Below are positions 26,710 through 34,051 of a DNA stretch of 64,000 bases, in pieces. The DNA is taken from the NCBI RefSeq assembly GCF_014651695.1, contig NZ_BMXJ01000001.1, positions 846,944 to 910,943 on the forward strand. Direction: 5' to 3'. The notes under the pieces are model-generated. The model worked only from the letters and a program-made list of their open reading frames with translations, ran no database searches and was not told the origin of the DNA. The DNA comes from Nocardiopsis terrae (GTDB lineage Bacteria; Actinomycetota; Actinomycetes; Streptosporangiales; Streptosporangiaceae). The position numbers were made by a program, and so were the translations under genes. The first letter of the stretch is position 1. Every line of letters begins with the position of its first letter.

Positions 26710-27123
26710 CTACGGCGCACCACTTGCCCACCCGTCCCCCTCCGCGACCATCCGGACCGCCGCCCGCGGTTCACGCGGACCGGCGTCCTTGAGCTGGAAC
26801 CCGGCCGCGCCCAGGCGCAGCGCGGAGAACACGTTCGCGTCCTCGCCGAAGGTGCTGAGGACCACGACCCGGGTGTCGACATGTCGGCGCCCCGACGTGT
26901 CGACACGTCGACGTTCCAGTTCCCGCAGTACCCCGAGCCCGTCCATCACGGACATCTGCGGGTCCAGCAGGACCACCTCCGGACGGAAGCGGTCGACCTC
27001 CACCAGCGCCTGCCGACCGTCGGTCGCCTCCGCCGCCGCCTCGATGTCGCCGTCCCTCTCCAACAGCGACCGCACACCCGTACGCACGAGCGGCTGGTCG
27101 TCCACGAGCAGGACCCTGATCAC
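26710..27123 (-). pseudogene. Truncated NarL-type response regulator, receiver domain only, with repeat insertion
   Basis: 137 residues from GTG 27123. The receiver opens MIRVLLVDDQPLVRTG; the acidic pair D8/D9, the phosphoacceptor D54 (VVLLDPQMS) and the Lys of FQLKDA are present. The LuxR-type DNA-binding domain is missing: the frame stops ~20 residues after the receiver. Between helix 3 and strand 4 lies an extra stretch, about residues 70-85 (RRVDTSGRRHVDT), encoded by an octamer array at 26868-26915. The start overlaps the stop of a histidine-kinase remnant by four bases, as in intact two-component operons. Without an output domain it probably no longer regulates transcription. Confidence 0.75.
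26868..26915. repeat. 8-bp-phased TCGACNNG array, copy 3, inside the response-regulator remnant
   Basis: CCCGGGTG, TCGACATG, TCGGCGCC, CCGACGTG, TCGACACG, TCGACGTT in strict 8-bp phase. It adds codons in frame to the receiver domain, at a surface-loop position. Confidence 0.65.
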
Positions 27124-27188
27124 GCGCCATCCCCGACCGGGATCCGCGCGCACACCCGGAACCCGCCGCCGTCGACCGGAAGGCGGAC
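27120..27188 (-). pseudogene. C-terminal remnant of a sensor histidine kinase
   Basis: The minus-strand frame ending at TGA 27120-27122 reads LPVDGGGFRVCARIPVGDGA. This matches the last beta strand and tail of NarL-partner histidine kinases, which end in GGFRVxARLPV-like sequences. It overlaps the response-regulator start (GTGA). Nothing upstream resembles a kinase, so only ~20 codons remain. The remnant shows that a kinase/regulator pair once stood here. Confidence 0.5.
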
Positions 27189-27302
27189 GAGACAAGCCCG
27201 AAGGGTCAACGGATGCTCTCCGGCATCGGCTGAGGCGTGGTCGGACCGTACCGGTTGCCCCCGCCCCTTCGGGGTTACTCGGTTCACCCCCGAAGTCATA
27301 CT

Positions 27303-27325
27303 GTCGGAAAGTTGAACTTTCTGTC
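27303..27325 (+). promoter_or_regulatory. Inverted repeat in the toxin-antitoxin promoter
   Basis: Seven-base arms GAAAGTT and AACTTTC around a central G (27307-27321) just downstream of a -10-like CATACT. It lies ~40 bases before the antitoxin ATG, so it is the likely autoregulatory operator. Confidence 0.55.
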
Positions 27326-27363
27326 GACGAGGTCCATGCTGAGAGCGAAGGAGGTACCCCACC

Positions 27364-27669
27364 ATGGCAACGACAGAAGGAAGGCGTCGACGACGATCGG
27401 TGATGCGTCGCAAGAACCAGCTCACCCTGCCTCGGGAGGTCACCGAGGCGCTGCACATCCGCGAAGGCGACGAGGTCGAGTTCGAGATCGGCGAGGACGG
27501 CCAGGTCGTGCTGCGCGGCATGACCGTGGTCCCGGCCGATCAGGCCTGGTTCTGGGATCGGCAGTGGCAGCGGGGCGAGCGGGAGGCCAGCGAGCAGATC
27601 GCCGCCGGCCGCACCGAGGAGTTCGAGGACGCGGAGTCGATGTTCGACGCTCTTGAACAGGAGCGCTGA
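27364..27669 (+). CDS. AbrB/SpoVT-type antitoxin
   Basis: 101 residues, with AAGGAGG upstream of ATG 27364. Residues ~13-52 form the swapped-hairpin DNA-binding domain: MRRKNQLTLPREVTEAL followed by IREGDEVEFEIGEDGQVVL. The C-terminal half is charged and probably wraps the toxin (WFWDRQWQRGERE, EEFEDAESMFDALEQ). Encoded seven bases before a RelE-like gene and preceded by an inverted repeat, the usual layout of an autoregulated type II module. Confidence 0.85.
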   Translation: MATTEGRRRRRSVMRRKNQLTLPREVTEALHIREGDEVEFEIGEDGQVVLRGMTVVPADQAWFWDRQWQRGEREASEQIAAGRTEEFEDAESMFDALEQER

Positions 27670-27676
27670 AGAGTAG

Positions 27677-27976
27677 TTGGCCACGTTCGCTACCACCCCC
27701 CGCTTCAAGGCGGACTTCAAGAAACTGACCAGGGAACAGGCCGCACGCTTTCGGCTCGTGGTCACGGGCGAGTTCGCGCCCGACGTACAGAAGGGGGAGT
27801 TCCGGCCCGGCCTGCGGGTCAAGGGCGTCCAGGGCGCCCCGGGGGTGTACGAGATGACCTGGGCCCCTGACGGTCGAGCCACATGGGAGTACGGGGACGA
27901 GCGCTTTCCCGGCAAGCCGCACGTGATCTGGCGGCGGGTGGGTAGCCACGCCGTCTTCAACCCCGGCCCGCCCTGA
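27677..27976 (+). CDS. RelE/ParE-superfamily toxin
   Basis: 99 residues from TTG 27677, eight bases after the antitoxin stop, with no own ribosome site, so translation is probably coupled. The pattern fits the RelE fold: helix FKADFKKLTREQAARFR, central strands GVYEMTWAPDGRATWEYG and the final strand HVIWRRVGSHAVFNPG. The C-terminal xxHAVF stretch is typical of RelE-like mRNA interferases. AbrB-type antitoxin with a RelE-fold toxin has the PrlF-YhaV pair as a precedent. Activity is inferred. Confidence 0.8.
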   Translation: MATFATTPRFKADFKKLTREQAARFRLVVTGEFAPDVQKGEFRPGLRVKGVQGAPGVYEMTWAPDGRATWEYGDERFPGKPHVIWRRVGSHAVFNPGPP

Positions 27977-28094
27977 CCCCGAACGCAGAAAGACCCCGGG
28001 CAACCATCGGCGAACTCCAACTGTCGTCGCAACACGTGAGGTCAGTTGGTTGCCGCGAGGAGCTCAGTGAGGCGCTCGCCCTGGTCCGCCCCTG

Positions 28095-28505
28095 ATGAGC
28101 ACCACCGGGGTCTCGGAGGCGATCGGTTCACCGCCGGCGCAGATCGCCTCGACCCTGGCCGCCACCGCGACCTGGATCGTGGCGGTGGTCGTGGCACGTG
28201 TCCCCCGCCCCTTCCTCACCCTCGTGTACACGGACTCGGCCTACGGGGTCCTCCCGATCGTGCTGAGCGCGGCGCTGTCCCCGTTCTTCACGGGAGAGCT
28301 CCGGGGGCCGACCACCAACCCCTTCGGCCCGGTGGCGGTCCTGGTCACGAACGCCCCGTGGGGGCCGCCGCAGGCGAGGTCGCCCCGGCCGTCCGCCGAG
28401 GGGCCGACCGCACCGGACGCCGCCGCTGAGACCCATCTCCCGCCCGCCGCGCGCCGGGCGGACACCCGAGGGGGAATGCCCTGCGCCTACCATCGGTTGT
28501 GCTAA
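28095..28505 (+). CDS. Hypothetical small protein of uncertain reality
   Basis: 136 residues with high third-position GC up to about codon 105. Two moderately hydrophobic stretches are seen (IASTLAATATWIVAVVV and YGVLPIVLSAALSPFF). I do not recognise a family. There is no ribosome site before ATG 28095, and the last part overlaps the SigR-type promoter of trxB. It may be the remnant of a membrane protein lost when the two-component operon decayed. The 590-base stretch 27977-28568 has no other candidate gene. Confidence 0.3.
   Translation: MSTTGVSEAIGSPPAQIASTLAATATWIVAVVVARVPRPFLTLVYTDSAYGVLPIVLSAALSPFFTGELRGPTTNPFGPVAVLVTNAPWGPPQARSPRPSAEGPTAPDAAAETHLPPAARRADTRGGMPCAYHRLC
28472..28498 (+). 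promoter_or_regulatory. SigR/SigH-type promoter of trxB
   Basis: GGGAAT (28472-28477) and GTT (28496-28498) are separated by exactly 18 bases. This is the thiol-stress promoter pattern GGAAT-N18-GTT of actinobacterial SigR/SigH, which is known to drive trxB. It lies ~70 bases before the start codon. Confidence 0.7.
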
Positions 28506-28568
28506 GCATCTTTCCCTCCGGTCACGCCCCCGTGGCCAGGACAGCGACTGTGTGAAGGGCCTACGAGC

Positions 28569-29501
28569 GTGAGTGACGTCCGCAATGTCATCATCATCGG
28601 TTCCGGACCGGCGGGTTACACCGCCGCCGTGTACGCCGCGCGCGCAGAACTGCGCCCTCTGGTGTTCGAGGGGTCCATCACCGCCGGTGGTGCGCTCATG
28701 AACACCACCGACGTGGAGAACTTCCCCGGTTTCCCCGACGGGATCATGGGCCCGGACCTCATGGACAACCTGCGCAAGCAGGCCGAACGCTTCGGTGCCG
28801 AACTGGTCCCCGAGGACGTCACCGACGTGGACCTGACCAAGCCGGTCAAGGAGGTCACCGTCGGCAGCGAGACCTTCCTCGCGCACACCGTCATCCTGGC
28901 CACCGGCTCCGGCTACCGCGAGCTGGGCGTCCCCGGCGAGAAGGCGCTGTCCGGCCGGGGAACCTCCTGGTGCGCGACCTGCGACGGCTTCTTCTTCCGT
29001 GACCAGGACATCGCCGTGGCCGGCGGCGGCGACACCGCGATGGAGGAGGCGCTCTTCCTCACCCGCTTCGCCAAGTCCGTGACGGTCATCCACCGACGCG
29101 ACGAGCTGCGCGCCAGCAAGATCATGGCCGAGCGGGCCTTCGCCAACGACAAGATCTCCTTCCTCTGGGACACCGAGATCACCGAGGTTCTCGGGAAGGA
29201 CCGTGTCAGCGGACTCCAGCTGATCAACAACAAGACCCACGAGGTCAGCACCCTGGACGTGACCGGCCTGTTCGTCGCCATCGGCCACGACCCGCGCGTG
29301 GAGCTCTTCCAGAAGCAGGTCGAGCTCGACGAGGAGGGTTACGTGAAGGTGGACGCGCCGTCCACCCGGACCAACCTCGACGGTGTCTTCGCCTCGGGCG
29401 ACGTGGTCGACCACCAGTACCGCCAGGCGATCACCGCCGCGGGCACCGGCTGCGCCGCAGCCCTGGACGCCGAGCGCCACCTCGCCGAGATGGGCAACTG
29501 A
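28569..29501 (+). CDS. trxB: Thioredoxin-disulfide reductase
   Basis: FAD- and NADPH-dependent reductase of thioredoxin, 310 residues, GTG start. The FAD motif is [13 protein letters not shown], the redox pair is C135-A-T-C138, the NADPH motif is [12 protein letters not shown], and the second FAD region is GVFASGDV. A SigR-type promoter precedes it. It is followed by trxA after 54 bases, forming the standard trxB-trxA pair downstream of sigM/anti-sigma. Confidence 0.98.
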   Translation: MSDVRNVIIIGSGPAGYTAAVYAARAELRPLVFEGSITAGGALMNTTDVENFPGFPDGIMGPDLMDNLRKQAERFGAELVPEDVTDVDLTKPVKEVTVGSETFLAHTVILATGSGYRELGVPGEKALSGRGTSWCATCDGFFFRDQDIAVAGGGDTAMEEALFLTRFAKSVTVIHRRDELRASKIMAERAFANDKISFLWDTEITEVLGKDRVSGLQLINNKTHEVSTLDVTGLFVAIGHDPRVELFQKQVELDEEGYVKVDAPSTRTNLDGVFASGDVVDHQYRQAITAAGTGCAAALDAERHLAEMGN

Positions 29502-29555
29502 CCCCTCCCCCGTCCTCTTTCCCACCGGTTTCGTCGAACCAAGGAGAACCAAGCA

Positions 29556-29879
29556 GTGTCCACCGTTAAGACCGCCACCGACGCCTCCTTCAAGGAGACC
29601 GTCCTCGCCAGCGACAAGCCCGTCCTGGTGGACTTCTGGGCCGACTGGTGCGGCCCCTGCAAACAGATGGCCCCGGTCCTGGACAAGCTGGCCGAGGAGT
29701 ACGCCGACAAGATCGATGTCGTCAAGCTCAACACCGACCAGAACCCCGAGACCCCGCGCGCCTACAACGTCATGTCACTGCCGACCATGAACGTCTACAA
29801 GGACGGTGAGGTCGTCAAGCAGATCATCGGGGCCAAGCCGAAGCGCCTCCTGGAGAAGGAACTGGCCGAGTTCCTGTAA
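29556..29879 (+). CDS. trxA: Thioredoxin
   Basis: Small cytoplasmic dithiol reductant, 107 residues, GTG start with AAGGAGA upstream. The active site is W31-C-G-P-C35 in VDFWADWCGPC, the cis-proline is in SLPTMNVYKDG. Its reductase trxB is directly upstream. A terminator follows. The cwlM amidase-like gene that comes next in mycobacteria is absent here. Confidence 0.98.
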   Translation: MSTVKTATDASFKETVLASDKPVLVDFWADWCGPCKQMAPVLDKLAEEYADKIDVVKLNTDQNPETPRAYNVMSLPTMNVYKDGEVVKQIIGAKPKRLLEKELAEFL

Positions 29880-29901
29880 CCCGGAACCGCACCGAACCCG
29901 C

Positions 29902-29934
29902 GAGAGGCCCCCAGGTCACCCCTGGGGGCCTCTC
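29902..29934 (+). terminator. Terminator after trxA
   Basis: Perfect 14-base arms GAGAGGCCCCCAGG / CCTGGGGGCCTCTC with a five-base loop, 22 bases after the stop codon. Confidence 0.85.
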
Positions 29935-30052
29935 GTCTTCTCATGCGACCGGCCTTCGGCCCACTCGCTCCACACCGCCCCACGCCCCCTGTGCCACCCC
30001 TCCATGGGACACCCCGGCGGGCGAGGGGCGCCGGGGCGGCTCGGACCGCCGA

Positions 30053-30108
30053 GGCCCTTCGCGTGCACCCCCTGTTTCACGTGAAACAGGGGGTGCACGC
30101 GAAGGGCC
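30053..30108. promoter_or_regulatory. parS: parS site centred in a 56-bp perfect palindrome
   Basis: TGTTTCACGTGAAACA (30073-30088) matches the bacterial parS consensus exactly. Its flanks extend the symmetry by 20 bases on each side without a mismatch. The site lies between convergent trxA and parB, so the transcript would also fold as a long hairpin. Confidence 0.95.
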
Positions 30109-30116
30109 CGCATACG

Positions 30117-30152
30117 GCGTTGGCGGTGTTTCACGTGAAACACCGCCAACGC
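30117..30152. promoter_or_regulatory. parS: parS site centred in a 36-bp palindrome
   Basis: Exact TGTTTCACGTGAAACA at 30127-30142, with ten-base symmetrical flanks GCGTTGGCGG / CCGCCAACGC. It lies 13 bases from the parB stop, where it probably doubles as the parB terminator. Confidence 0.95.
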
Positions 30153-30164
30153 CCGGGTGGAGGG

Positions 30165-31139
30165 TCAGTCCTGCCGGTCCATCTGGCTGATGATCCGCTC
30201 CAGGTCCTCCATCGTCGCGAACTCCACGACGATCTTGCCCTTCTTCCGGCCGATGTCCACCTTCACCGTGGTGTCGAGCCGGTCGCCCAGACGGGTCGCC
30301 CACTCCTCGACCTGAGGGGGGTTGCTGATCCTACCCGCGGAGGAGCGGCGGGGCTTCTCCCCCTCGGGACCCTCCTCCCCGGGGATCTCCCGGAGGGCGA
30401 CGATCTCCTCCAGGGCCCGGACCGACAGGTTCTCGTTGTTGACCCGCTGAGCCAGTCGTTCCTGCGCTTCCGGATCATCGATCGAGAGCAGCGCGCGAGC
30501 GTGGCCGGCGCTGAGCACCCCGGCCGCCACCCGGTTCTGCACCCTCCCCGGAAGGTTGAGCAGGCGCAGCGTGTTGCTGACGTGCGAGCGGGACTTGCCC
30601 ACCCTCTGGGCCAGCTCCTCCTGGGTGGTGTCGAAGTCGTCCAGCATCTGCTGGTACGCGGCCGCCTCCTCCAGCGGGTTGAGCTGCTGCCGGTGCAGGT
30701 TCTCCAGGAGCGCCTCCCGGAGCAGCTCGTCATCGTCCGTCTTGCGGACGATGGCGGGGATGCGGTCGAGGTCCGCGAGCTTGCTCGCCCGGAACCTGCG
30801 CTCCCCCATGATCAGCTCGTATCGGTCCTCGCCGCGGCCCTCGAGCTTGCGAACCACGATGGGCTGAAGCAGACCGACCTCGACGATCGAGTCCCTCAGC
30901 TCCTCCAGGGCCTCCTCGTCGAAGTGCGTCCTGGGCTGACGGGGGTTGGGGGTGATCGAGGCGAGCTCGACATCCTCCAGGTAGGTCCCGTCCGGCAACT
31001 CCGCCGGCCCTTGGACCTCGGGGGTTTCAGGGGCGGACAGCTCCACCTCGGGAACGCTCTCCACCGGCGCGGGGGCCGTCGGCCCCTGCGGGATGAGCGC
31101 CCCCAGCCCCTTACCCAGTCCGCGCCGCTGCTGGCTCAC
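30165..31139 (-). CDS. parB: Chromosome partition protein ParB (CTP-dependent DNA clamp)
   Basis: Binds parS, loads as a CTP-gated sliding clamp and works with ParA to segregate origins. 324 residues from GTG 31139, where GGAGGGAG is well placed; the extension to 31157 is dispensable. The N-terminus RGLGKGLGALIP is the ParA-stimulating motif. The CTPase region shows NPRQPRTHFD and GERRFRAS. The helix-turn-helix follows (QEELAQRVGKSRSHVSNTLRLL). The C-terminal dimerisation domain ends the protein after a short linker. It lies downstream of parA and close to nine parS copies. Confidence 0.98.
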   Translation of the reverse strand: MSQQRRGLGKGLGALIPQGPTAPAPVESVPEVELSAPETPEVQGPAELPDGTYLEDVELASITPNPRQPRTHFDEEALEELRDSIVEVGLLQPIVVRKLEGRGEDRYELIMGERRFRASKLADLDRIPAIVRKTDDDELLREALLENLHRQQLNPLEEAAAYQQMLDDFDTTQEELAQRVGKSRSHVSNTLRLLNLPGRVQNRVAAGVLSAGHARALLSIDDPEAQERLAQRVNNENLSVRALEEIVALREIPGEEGPEGEKPRRSSAGRISNPPQVEEWATRLGDRLDTTVKVDIGRKKGKIVVEFATMEDLERIISQMDRQD

Positions 31140-31201
31140 CGGCAACTCCCTCCACACTCCTTGCGTGCTGTTCCGCCCGACCGCAGCGCGGCCGGGCGGA
31201 G

Positions 31202-31217
31202 TGTTTCACGTGAAACA
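31202..31217. promoter_or_regulatory. parS: parS site between parB and parA
   Basis: Exact TGTTTCACGTGAAACA in the short gap between the parA stop and the parB start. Confidence 0.95.
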
Positions 31218-31224
31218 ACCGGCG

Positions 31225-32262
31225 TCAGCCGGAGATCCTCTCGGCCCGGTAGGCGATCTCACGGGACGCCTCCAGGTAGGCCACCGCACCGGTGGACGCG
31301 GGATCGTAGGTCATGACCGACTGCGCGTAGCTCGGCGCCTCGGAGACACGGACGCTCCTCGGCACCAGGGTCTCCAGGACGAGTTCACCGAAGTGCGAAC
31401 GCACCTCGTCCGCGACCTGCTGGGCGAGCCTGGTCCGGCCGTCGTACATCGTCAGCAGGATCGTGCTGATGGACAGGCCCGTGTTCAGGTGCGACTTGAC
31501 CAGCTCCACGTTGCGCAGAAGCTGACCGAGCCCTTCCAGTGCGTAGTACTCACACTGGATCGGGATCATGACCTCGTCGCACGCCACCATCGCGTTGACC
31601 GTCAACAGGCCGAGCGAAGGCGGACAGTCGATGAGGATGTAGTCGAGGTCCGACGTGTCGTAGGCGGCGAAGGCCCGCTTGAGCCGAGCCTCCCGGGCGA
31701 CCAGGGAGACCAGTTCGATCTCGGCCCCGGCGAGGTCGATGGTGGCCGGGGCGCACCACAGGTTCGGGATGTCCGGGACCGGCTGGGCCAGTTTCCGGAT
31801 CTCCTCGTCCTCGACCAGGCAGTGGTAGATCGACCGGGTCTGGGTGTCACGCTCCATACCGAGCGCGGTGGACGCGTTCCCCTGCGGGTCGAGGTCGACC
31901 ACGAGGACACGCTGCCCGTGCATGGCCAGGGCGGCGGCGATGTTCACCGTCGTGGTGGTCTTACCCACCCCGCCCTTCTGGTTGGCGACACTGATCACCC
32001 GGCAGGCCTTGGGGCGGGGCCAGTGGTCCTCGTGCCCGCGAACCGCCATCGCGGCATGGGCCGCGCGGGCAAGAGGAGTGTCGGGGACGCCGTCGGAGGC
32101 CGTGTCACCACTCTGTGTTTCACGTGAAACAGAGGGCTGGCCCGCCGTGGAGTCCGCTGCTGTTTCACGTGAAACATCGAGCAGGTCTCCATAGGCGCCC
32201 GCCGGGGTTTCACGTGAAACACCGGCGTTGTCGGCTGGGTTCTGGGGCACGAATGAGTTCAC
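31225..32262 (-). CDS. parA: Chromosome partition ATPase ParA
   Basis: Deviant Walker A ATPase that moves ParB-bound origins. 345 residues; GTG 32262 overlaps the rsmG stop (GTGA), giving translational coupling. The ATPase begins at ~residue 87: VISVANQKGGVGKTTTTVN holds the P-loop, VLVVDLDPQGNAS the second motif and LIDCPPSLGLL the Walker B region. The ~85-residue N-terminal extension contains VSRET three times, at residues 15-19, 30-34 and 45-49. Each copy is the translation of an embedded parS site, spaced exactly 45 bases. Order rsmG-parA-parB is the standard one. Confidence 0.98.
   Translation of the reverse strand: MNSFVPQNPADNAGVSRETPAGAYGDLLDVSRETAADSTAGQPSVSRETQSGDTASDGVPDTPLARAAHAAMAVRGHEDHWPRPKACRVISVANQKGGVGKTTTTVNIAAALAMHGQRVLVVDLDPQGNASTALGMERDTQTRSIYHCLVEDEEIRKLAQPVPDIPNLWCAPATIDLAGAEIELVSLVAREARLKRAFAAYDTSDLDYILIDCPPSLGLLTVNAMVACDEVMIPIQCEYYALEGLGQLLRNVELVKSHLNTGLSISTILLTMYDGRTRLAQQVADEVRSHFGELVLETLVPRSVRVSEAPSYAQSVMTYDPASTGAVAYLEASREIAYRAERISG
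32116..32131. promoter_or_regulatory. parS: parS site inside the parA coding region (third VSRET)
   Basis: Exact TGTTTCACGTGAAACA, read in frame as part of SVSRETQ. Confidence 0.95.
32161..32176. promoter_or_regulatory. parS: parS site inside the parA coding region (second VSRET)
   Basis: Exact TGTTTCACGTGAAACA, 45 bases from both neighbouring copies, read in frame as DVSRETA. Confidence 0.95.
32206..32221. promoter_or_regulatory. parS: parS-like site inside the parA coding region (first VSRET)
   Basis: GGTTTCACGTGAAACA, one outer base off the consensus, read in frame as GVSRETP. Confidence 0.9.
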
Positions 32263-32990
32263 CTCTTCCGTCCGCGCTTCTTTTTGCCGCTCCGCGCCTT
32301 CTTCTGGGATCCTCCGGGCGCGGGCGGACCACCGTCGGATGTCACCGTGACGCGAACGACCGTGGTAGCGGGATCGACTTTACCCCGACCCACCCTGATC
32401 ACATCGCAGACGCCAGGACGCAGTTTCGAAACGTCTTTCTCCGCCTCGGCCAATTCGGCCTCCGCCTGCTCCCCCTTCAGGGCCAACAGGCTCCCGCCCT
32501 TGCGGAGCAGCGGCAGCGACCAACCGGCGAGACGGCCCAGCGGGGCGACCGCGCGGGCGGTGACGAAGTCGGTGTACAGCTCGCCGTGCGCCTCCTCGGC
32601 ACGCCCCCGCCGAACCTCGACGTTGGCCAGGCCGAGTGTCTCGACAGCCTCGTCGAGGAAGACCGTCCGTCGCAGCAGGGGCTCCAGAAGGGTCACCCTG
32701 ACATCCGGGCGCAGCAGACCGAGCACCAGACCGGGCAGCCCAGCACCCGATCCGATGTCCACCACCTCCGCCCCCTCGGGGATCAACTCCTCGACGACAG
32801 CACAGTTGATGAGGTGTCGCTCCCAGAGGCGGGGCACCTCACGGGGGCCGATCAACCCCCGGCGCACCCCGTCGTCCGCGAGGAGTTCGGCATAGCGCGC
32901 AGCCGTGGGCAAGGTGTCGCCGAAGACCGCTCCGGCCTGCGGGGGCGGGGCGGGGAGCGTAGCGCCGGGCTCCTCAGTGCCCGAGGTCAT
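32259..32990 (-). CDS. rsmG: 16S rRNA (guanine-527-N7) methyltransferase
   Basis: SAM-dependent enzyme (GidB) that methylates G527 of 16S rRNA. 243 residues; ATG 32990. The family opening ARYAELLADDGVRRGLIGPREVPRLWERHL is split here as LLADDGVRRGLIG and VPRLWERHLINCA. The SAM loop is VVDIGSGAGLPGLVL, followed by LLEPLLRRTVFLDE and VTARAVAPLGRL. A basic tail GKKKRGRKR ends the protein. The stop overlaps the parA start. Loss of rsmG confers low-level streptomycin resistance in many bacteria; the gene looks intact here. Confidence 0.97.
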   Translation of the reverse strand: MTSGTEEPGATLPAPPPQAGAVFGDTLPTAARYAELLADDGVRRGLIGPREVPRLWERHLINCAVVEELIPEGAEVVDIGSGAGLPGLVLGLLRPDVRVTLLEPLLRRTVFLDEAVETLGLANVEVRRGRAEEAHGELYTDFVTARAVAPLGRLAGWSLPLLRKGGSLLALKGEQAEAELAEAEKDVSKLRPGVCDVIRVGRGKVDPATTVVRVTVTSDGGPPAPGGSQKKARSGKKKRGRKR

Positions 32991-33033
32991 CGGTCACCAC
33001 CTGTCGGAACTCGTCCATCATCACTTCCATGAA

Positions 33034-33081
33034 CCGTCGGGTCGCCATGTCGACCTGTCCATTCGGAGCATTGTCGACCGG
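33034..33081. repeat. 8-bp-phased TCGACNNG array, copy 4
   Basis: CCGTCGGG, TCGCCATG, TCGACCTG, TCCATTCG, GAGCATTG, TCGACCGG in phase, 44 bases upstream of the rsmG start. Confidence 0.6.
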
Positions 33082-33253
33082 CGTGGGAAACGCGCGGAGG
33101 ATCACGGTCGCCCGCACGCACGGGGTTGCCCCCTCCCCCCGCACGGACCGCGTGGCTCGCGGATCCACTCGCGGCGTCGTCCCGGAGTGCCGGGGCGGAA
33201 CGGCTCGTGGGCGGGAAGGCCCCGGAGACGATCCTATGTGTGGGACGCACCCG

Positions 33254-33269
33254 GGTTTCACGTGAAACA
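33254..33269. promoter_or_regulatory. parS: parS-like site upstream of rsmG
   Basis: GGTTTCACGTGAAACA, one outer base off the consensus. Confidence 0.9.
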
Positions 33270-33367
33270 CCCCCGGCACCCCTCGCGGCCCCCGCCCCCG
33301 CGGTCCGCCCCGCGCCCGTGTCCGCTCTCCACGCCATCCGTGTCGAGAGTCCGCCCCGCACAACGAA

Positions 33368-33397
33368 GGGGCGGTGTTTCACGTGAAACACCGCCCC
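33368..33397. promoter_or_regulatory. parS: parS site centred in the hairpin after jag
   Basis: Exact TGTTTCACGTGAAACA at 33375-33390 with seven-base arms GGGGCGG / CCGCCCC. It lies 21 bases past the jag stop, so it also looks like the jag operon terminator. Confidence 0.95.
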
Positions 33398-33418
33398 TGA
33401 CATCTGCCACCCGAAACG

Positions 33419-33943
33419 CTAGTCGGCTGGATGCACCACCACGTAGCGGTTGGGCTCCTCGCCCTCGGACTCACTGCGCAGACCGGCCGCGGCGACCGCG
33501 TCGTGCACGACCTTGCGCTCGAACGGGGTCATCGGCTCCAGCGGGTGAATCTCCCCGCTCTCCTTGACCTTGTTCGCGGCCTCGGTGCCGATCTGGAAGA
33601 GCACCTTGCGGCGGCCCTCGCGGTAGCCGCCGATGTCCAGCATGAGGCGGCTGCGCTCCCCGGTCGCGCGGTGCACGGCCAGACGGGTCAGCTCCTGGAG
33701 GGCCTCCAGGACCTCACCGTCGTCACCGATCAGTTCGTCCAGGGTCGCGCCGACAACGGAGACCATCGCGCGGTCCCCTTCGACGTCCATGTCGATGTCG
33801 CCGTCGAAGTCCGCGATGTCGAGGAGGCCCTCGATGTAGTCCGCGGCGATGTCACCCTCGTTCTCCAGGGCTTCGATGTCGATTCCGGCCTCGGGTGCCT
33901 CAGCCACCGCTACGCCACCGCTCTCTTCCTCGCTACTTCCCAC
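33419..33943 (-). CDS. jag: Jag/KhpB family RNA-binding protein (KH and R3H domains)
   Basis: 174 residues from GTG 33943. An acidic N-terminus is followed by a type II KH-like domain (EALQELTRLAVHRATGERSRLMLDIGGYREGR split as ALQELTRLAVHRATGE and LMLDIGGYREGRR) and the R3H domain with MTPFERKVVHDAVAAAG and a terminal VVVHP. KhpB acts with KhpA as an RNA chaperone affecting envelope synthesis in Gram-positives; the role here is inferred. Order jag-yidC-yidD-rnpA-rpmH on one strand is the standard one. Confidence 0.95.
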   Translation of the reverse strand: MGSSEEESGGVAVAEAPEAGIDIEALENEGDIAADYIEGLLDIADFDGDIDMDVEGDRAMVSVVGATLDELIGDDGEVLEALQELTRLAVHRATGERSRLMLDIGGYREGRRKVLFQIGTEAANKVKESGEIHPLEPMTPFERKVVHDAVAAAGLRSESEGEEPNRYVVVHPAD

Positions 33944-34051
33944 AGCGATCCCGTCTCCTCAATCCGTCAGTCCCTGGCCGCCGTACGCCTCAGGGGCATT
34001 GTCGCCTGCGTACTAGAAAGTCGTCGCCGCCGACACGAAACAGGAAGGCCC

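Larger units (their letters stand above)
32991..33418. other. Intergenic region between rsmG and jag with one octamer array and two parS sites
   Basis: 428 bases without a supported gene. It contains the octamer array at 33034-33081, parS sites at 33254 and 33375, and otherwise GC-rich unremarkable sequence. Confidence 0.6.
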
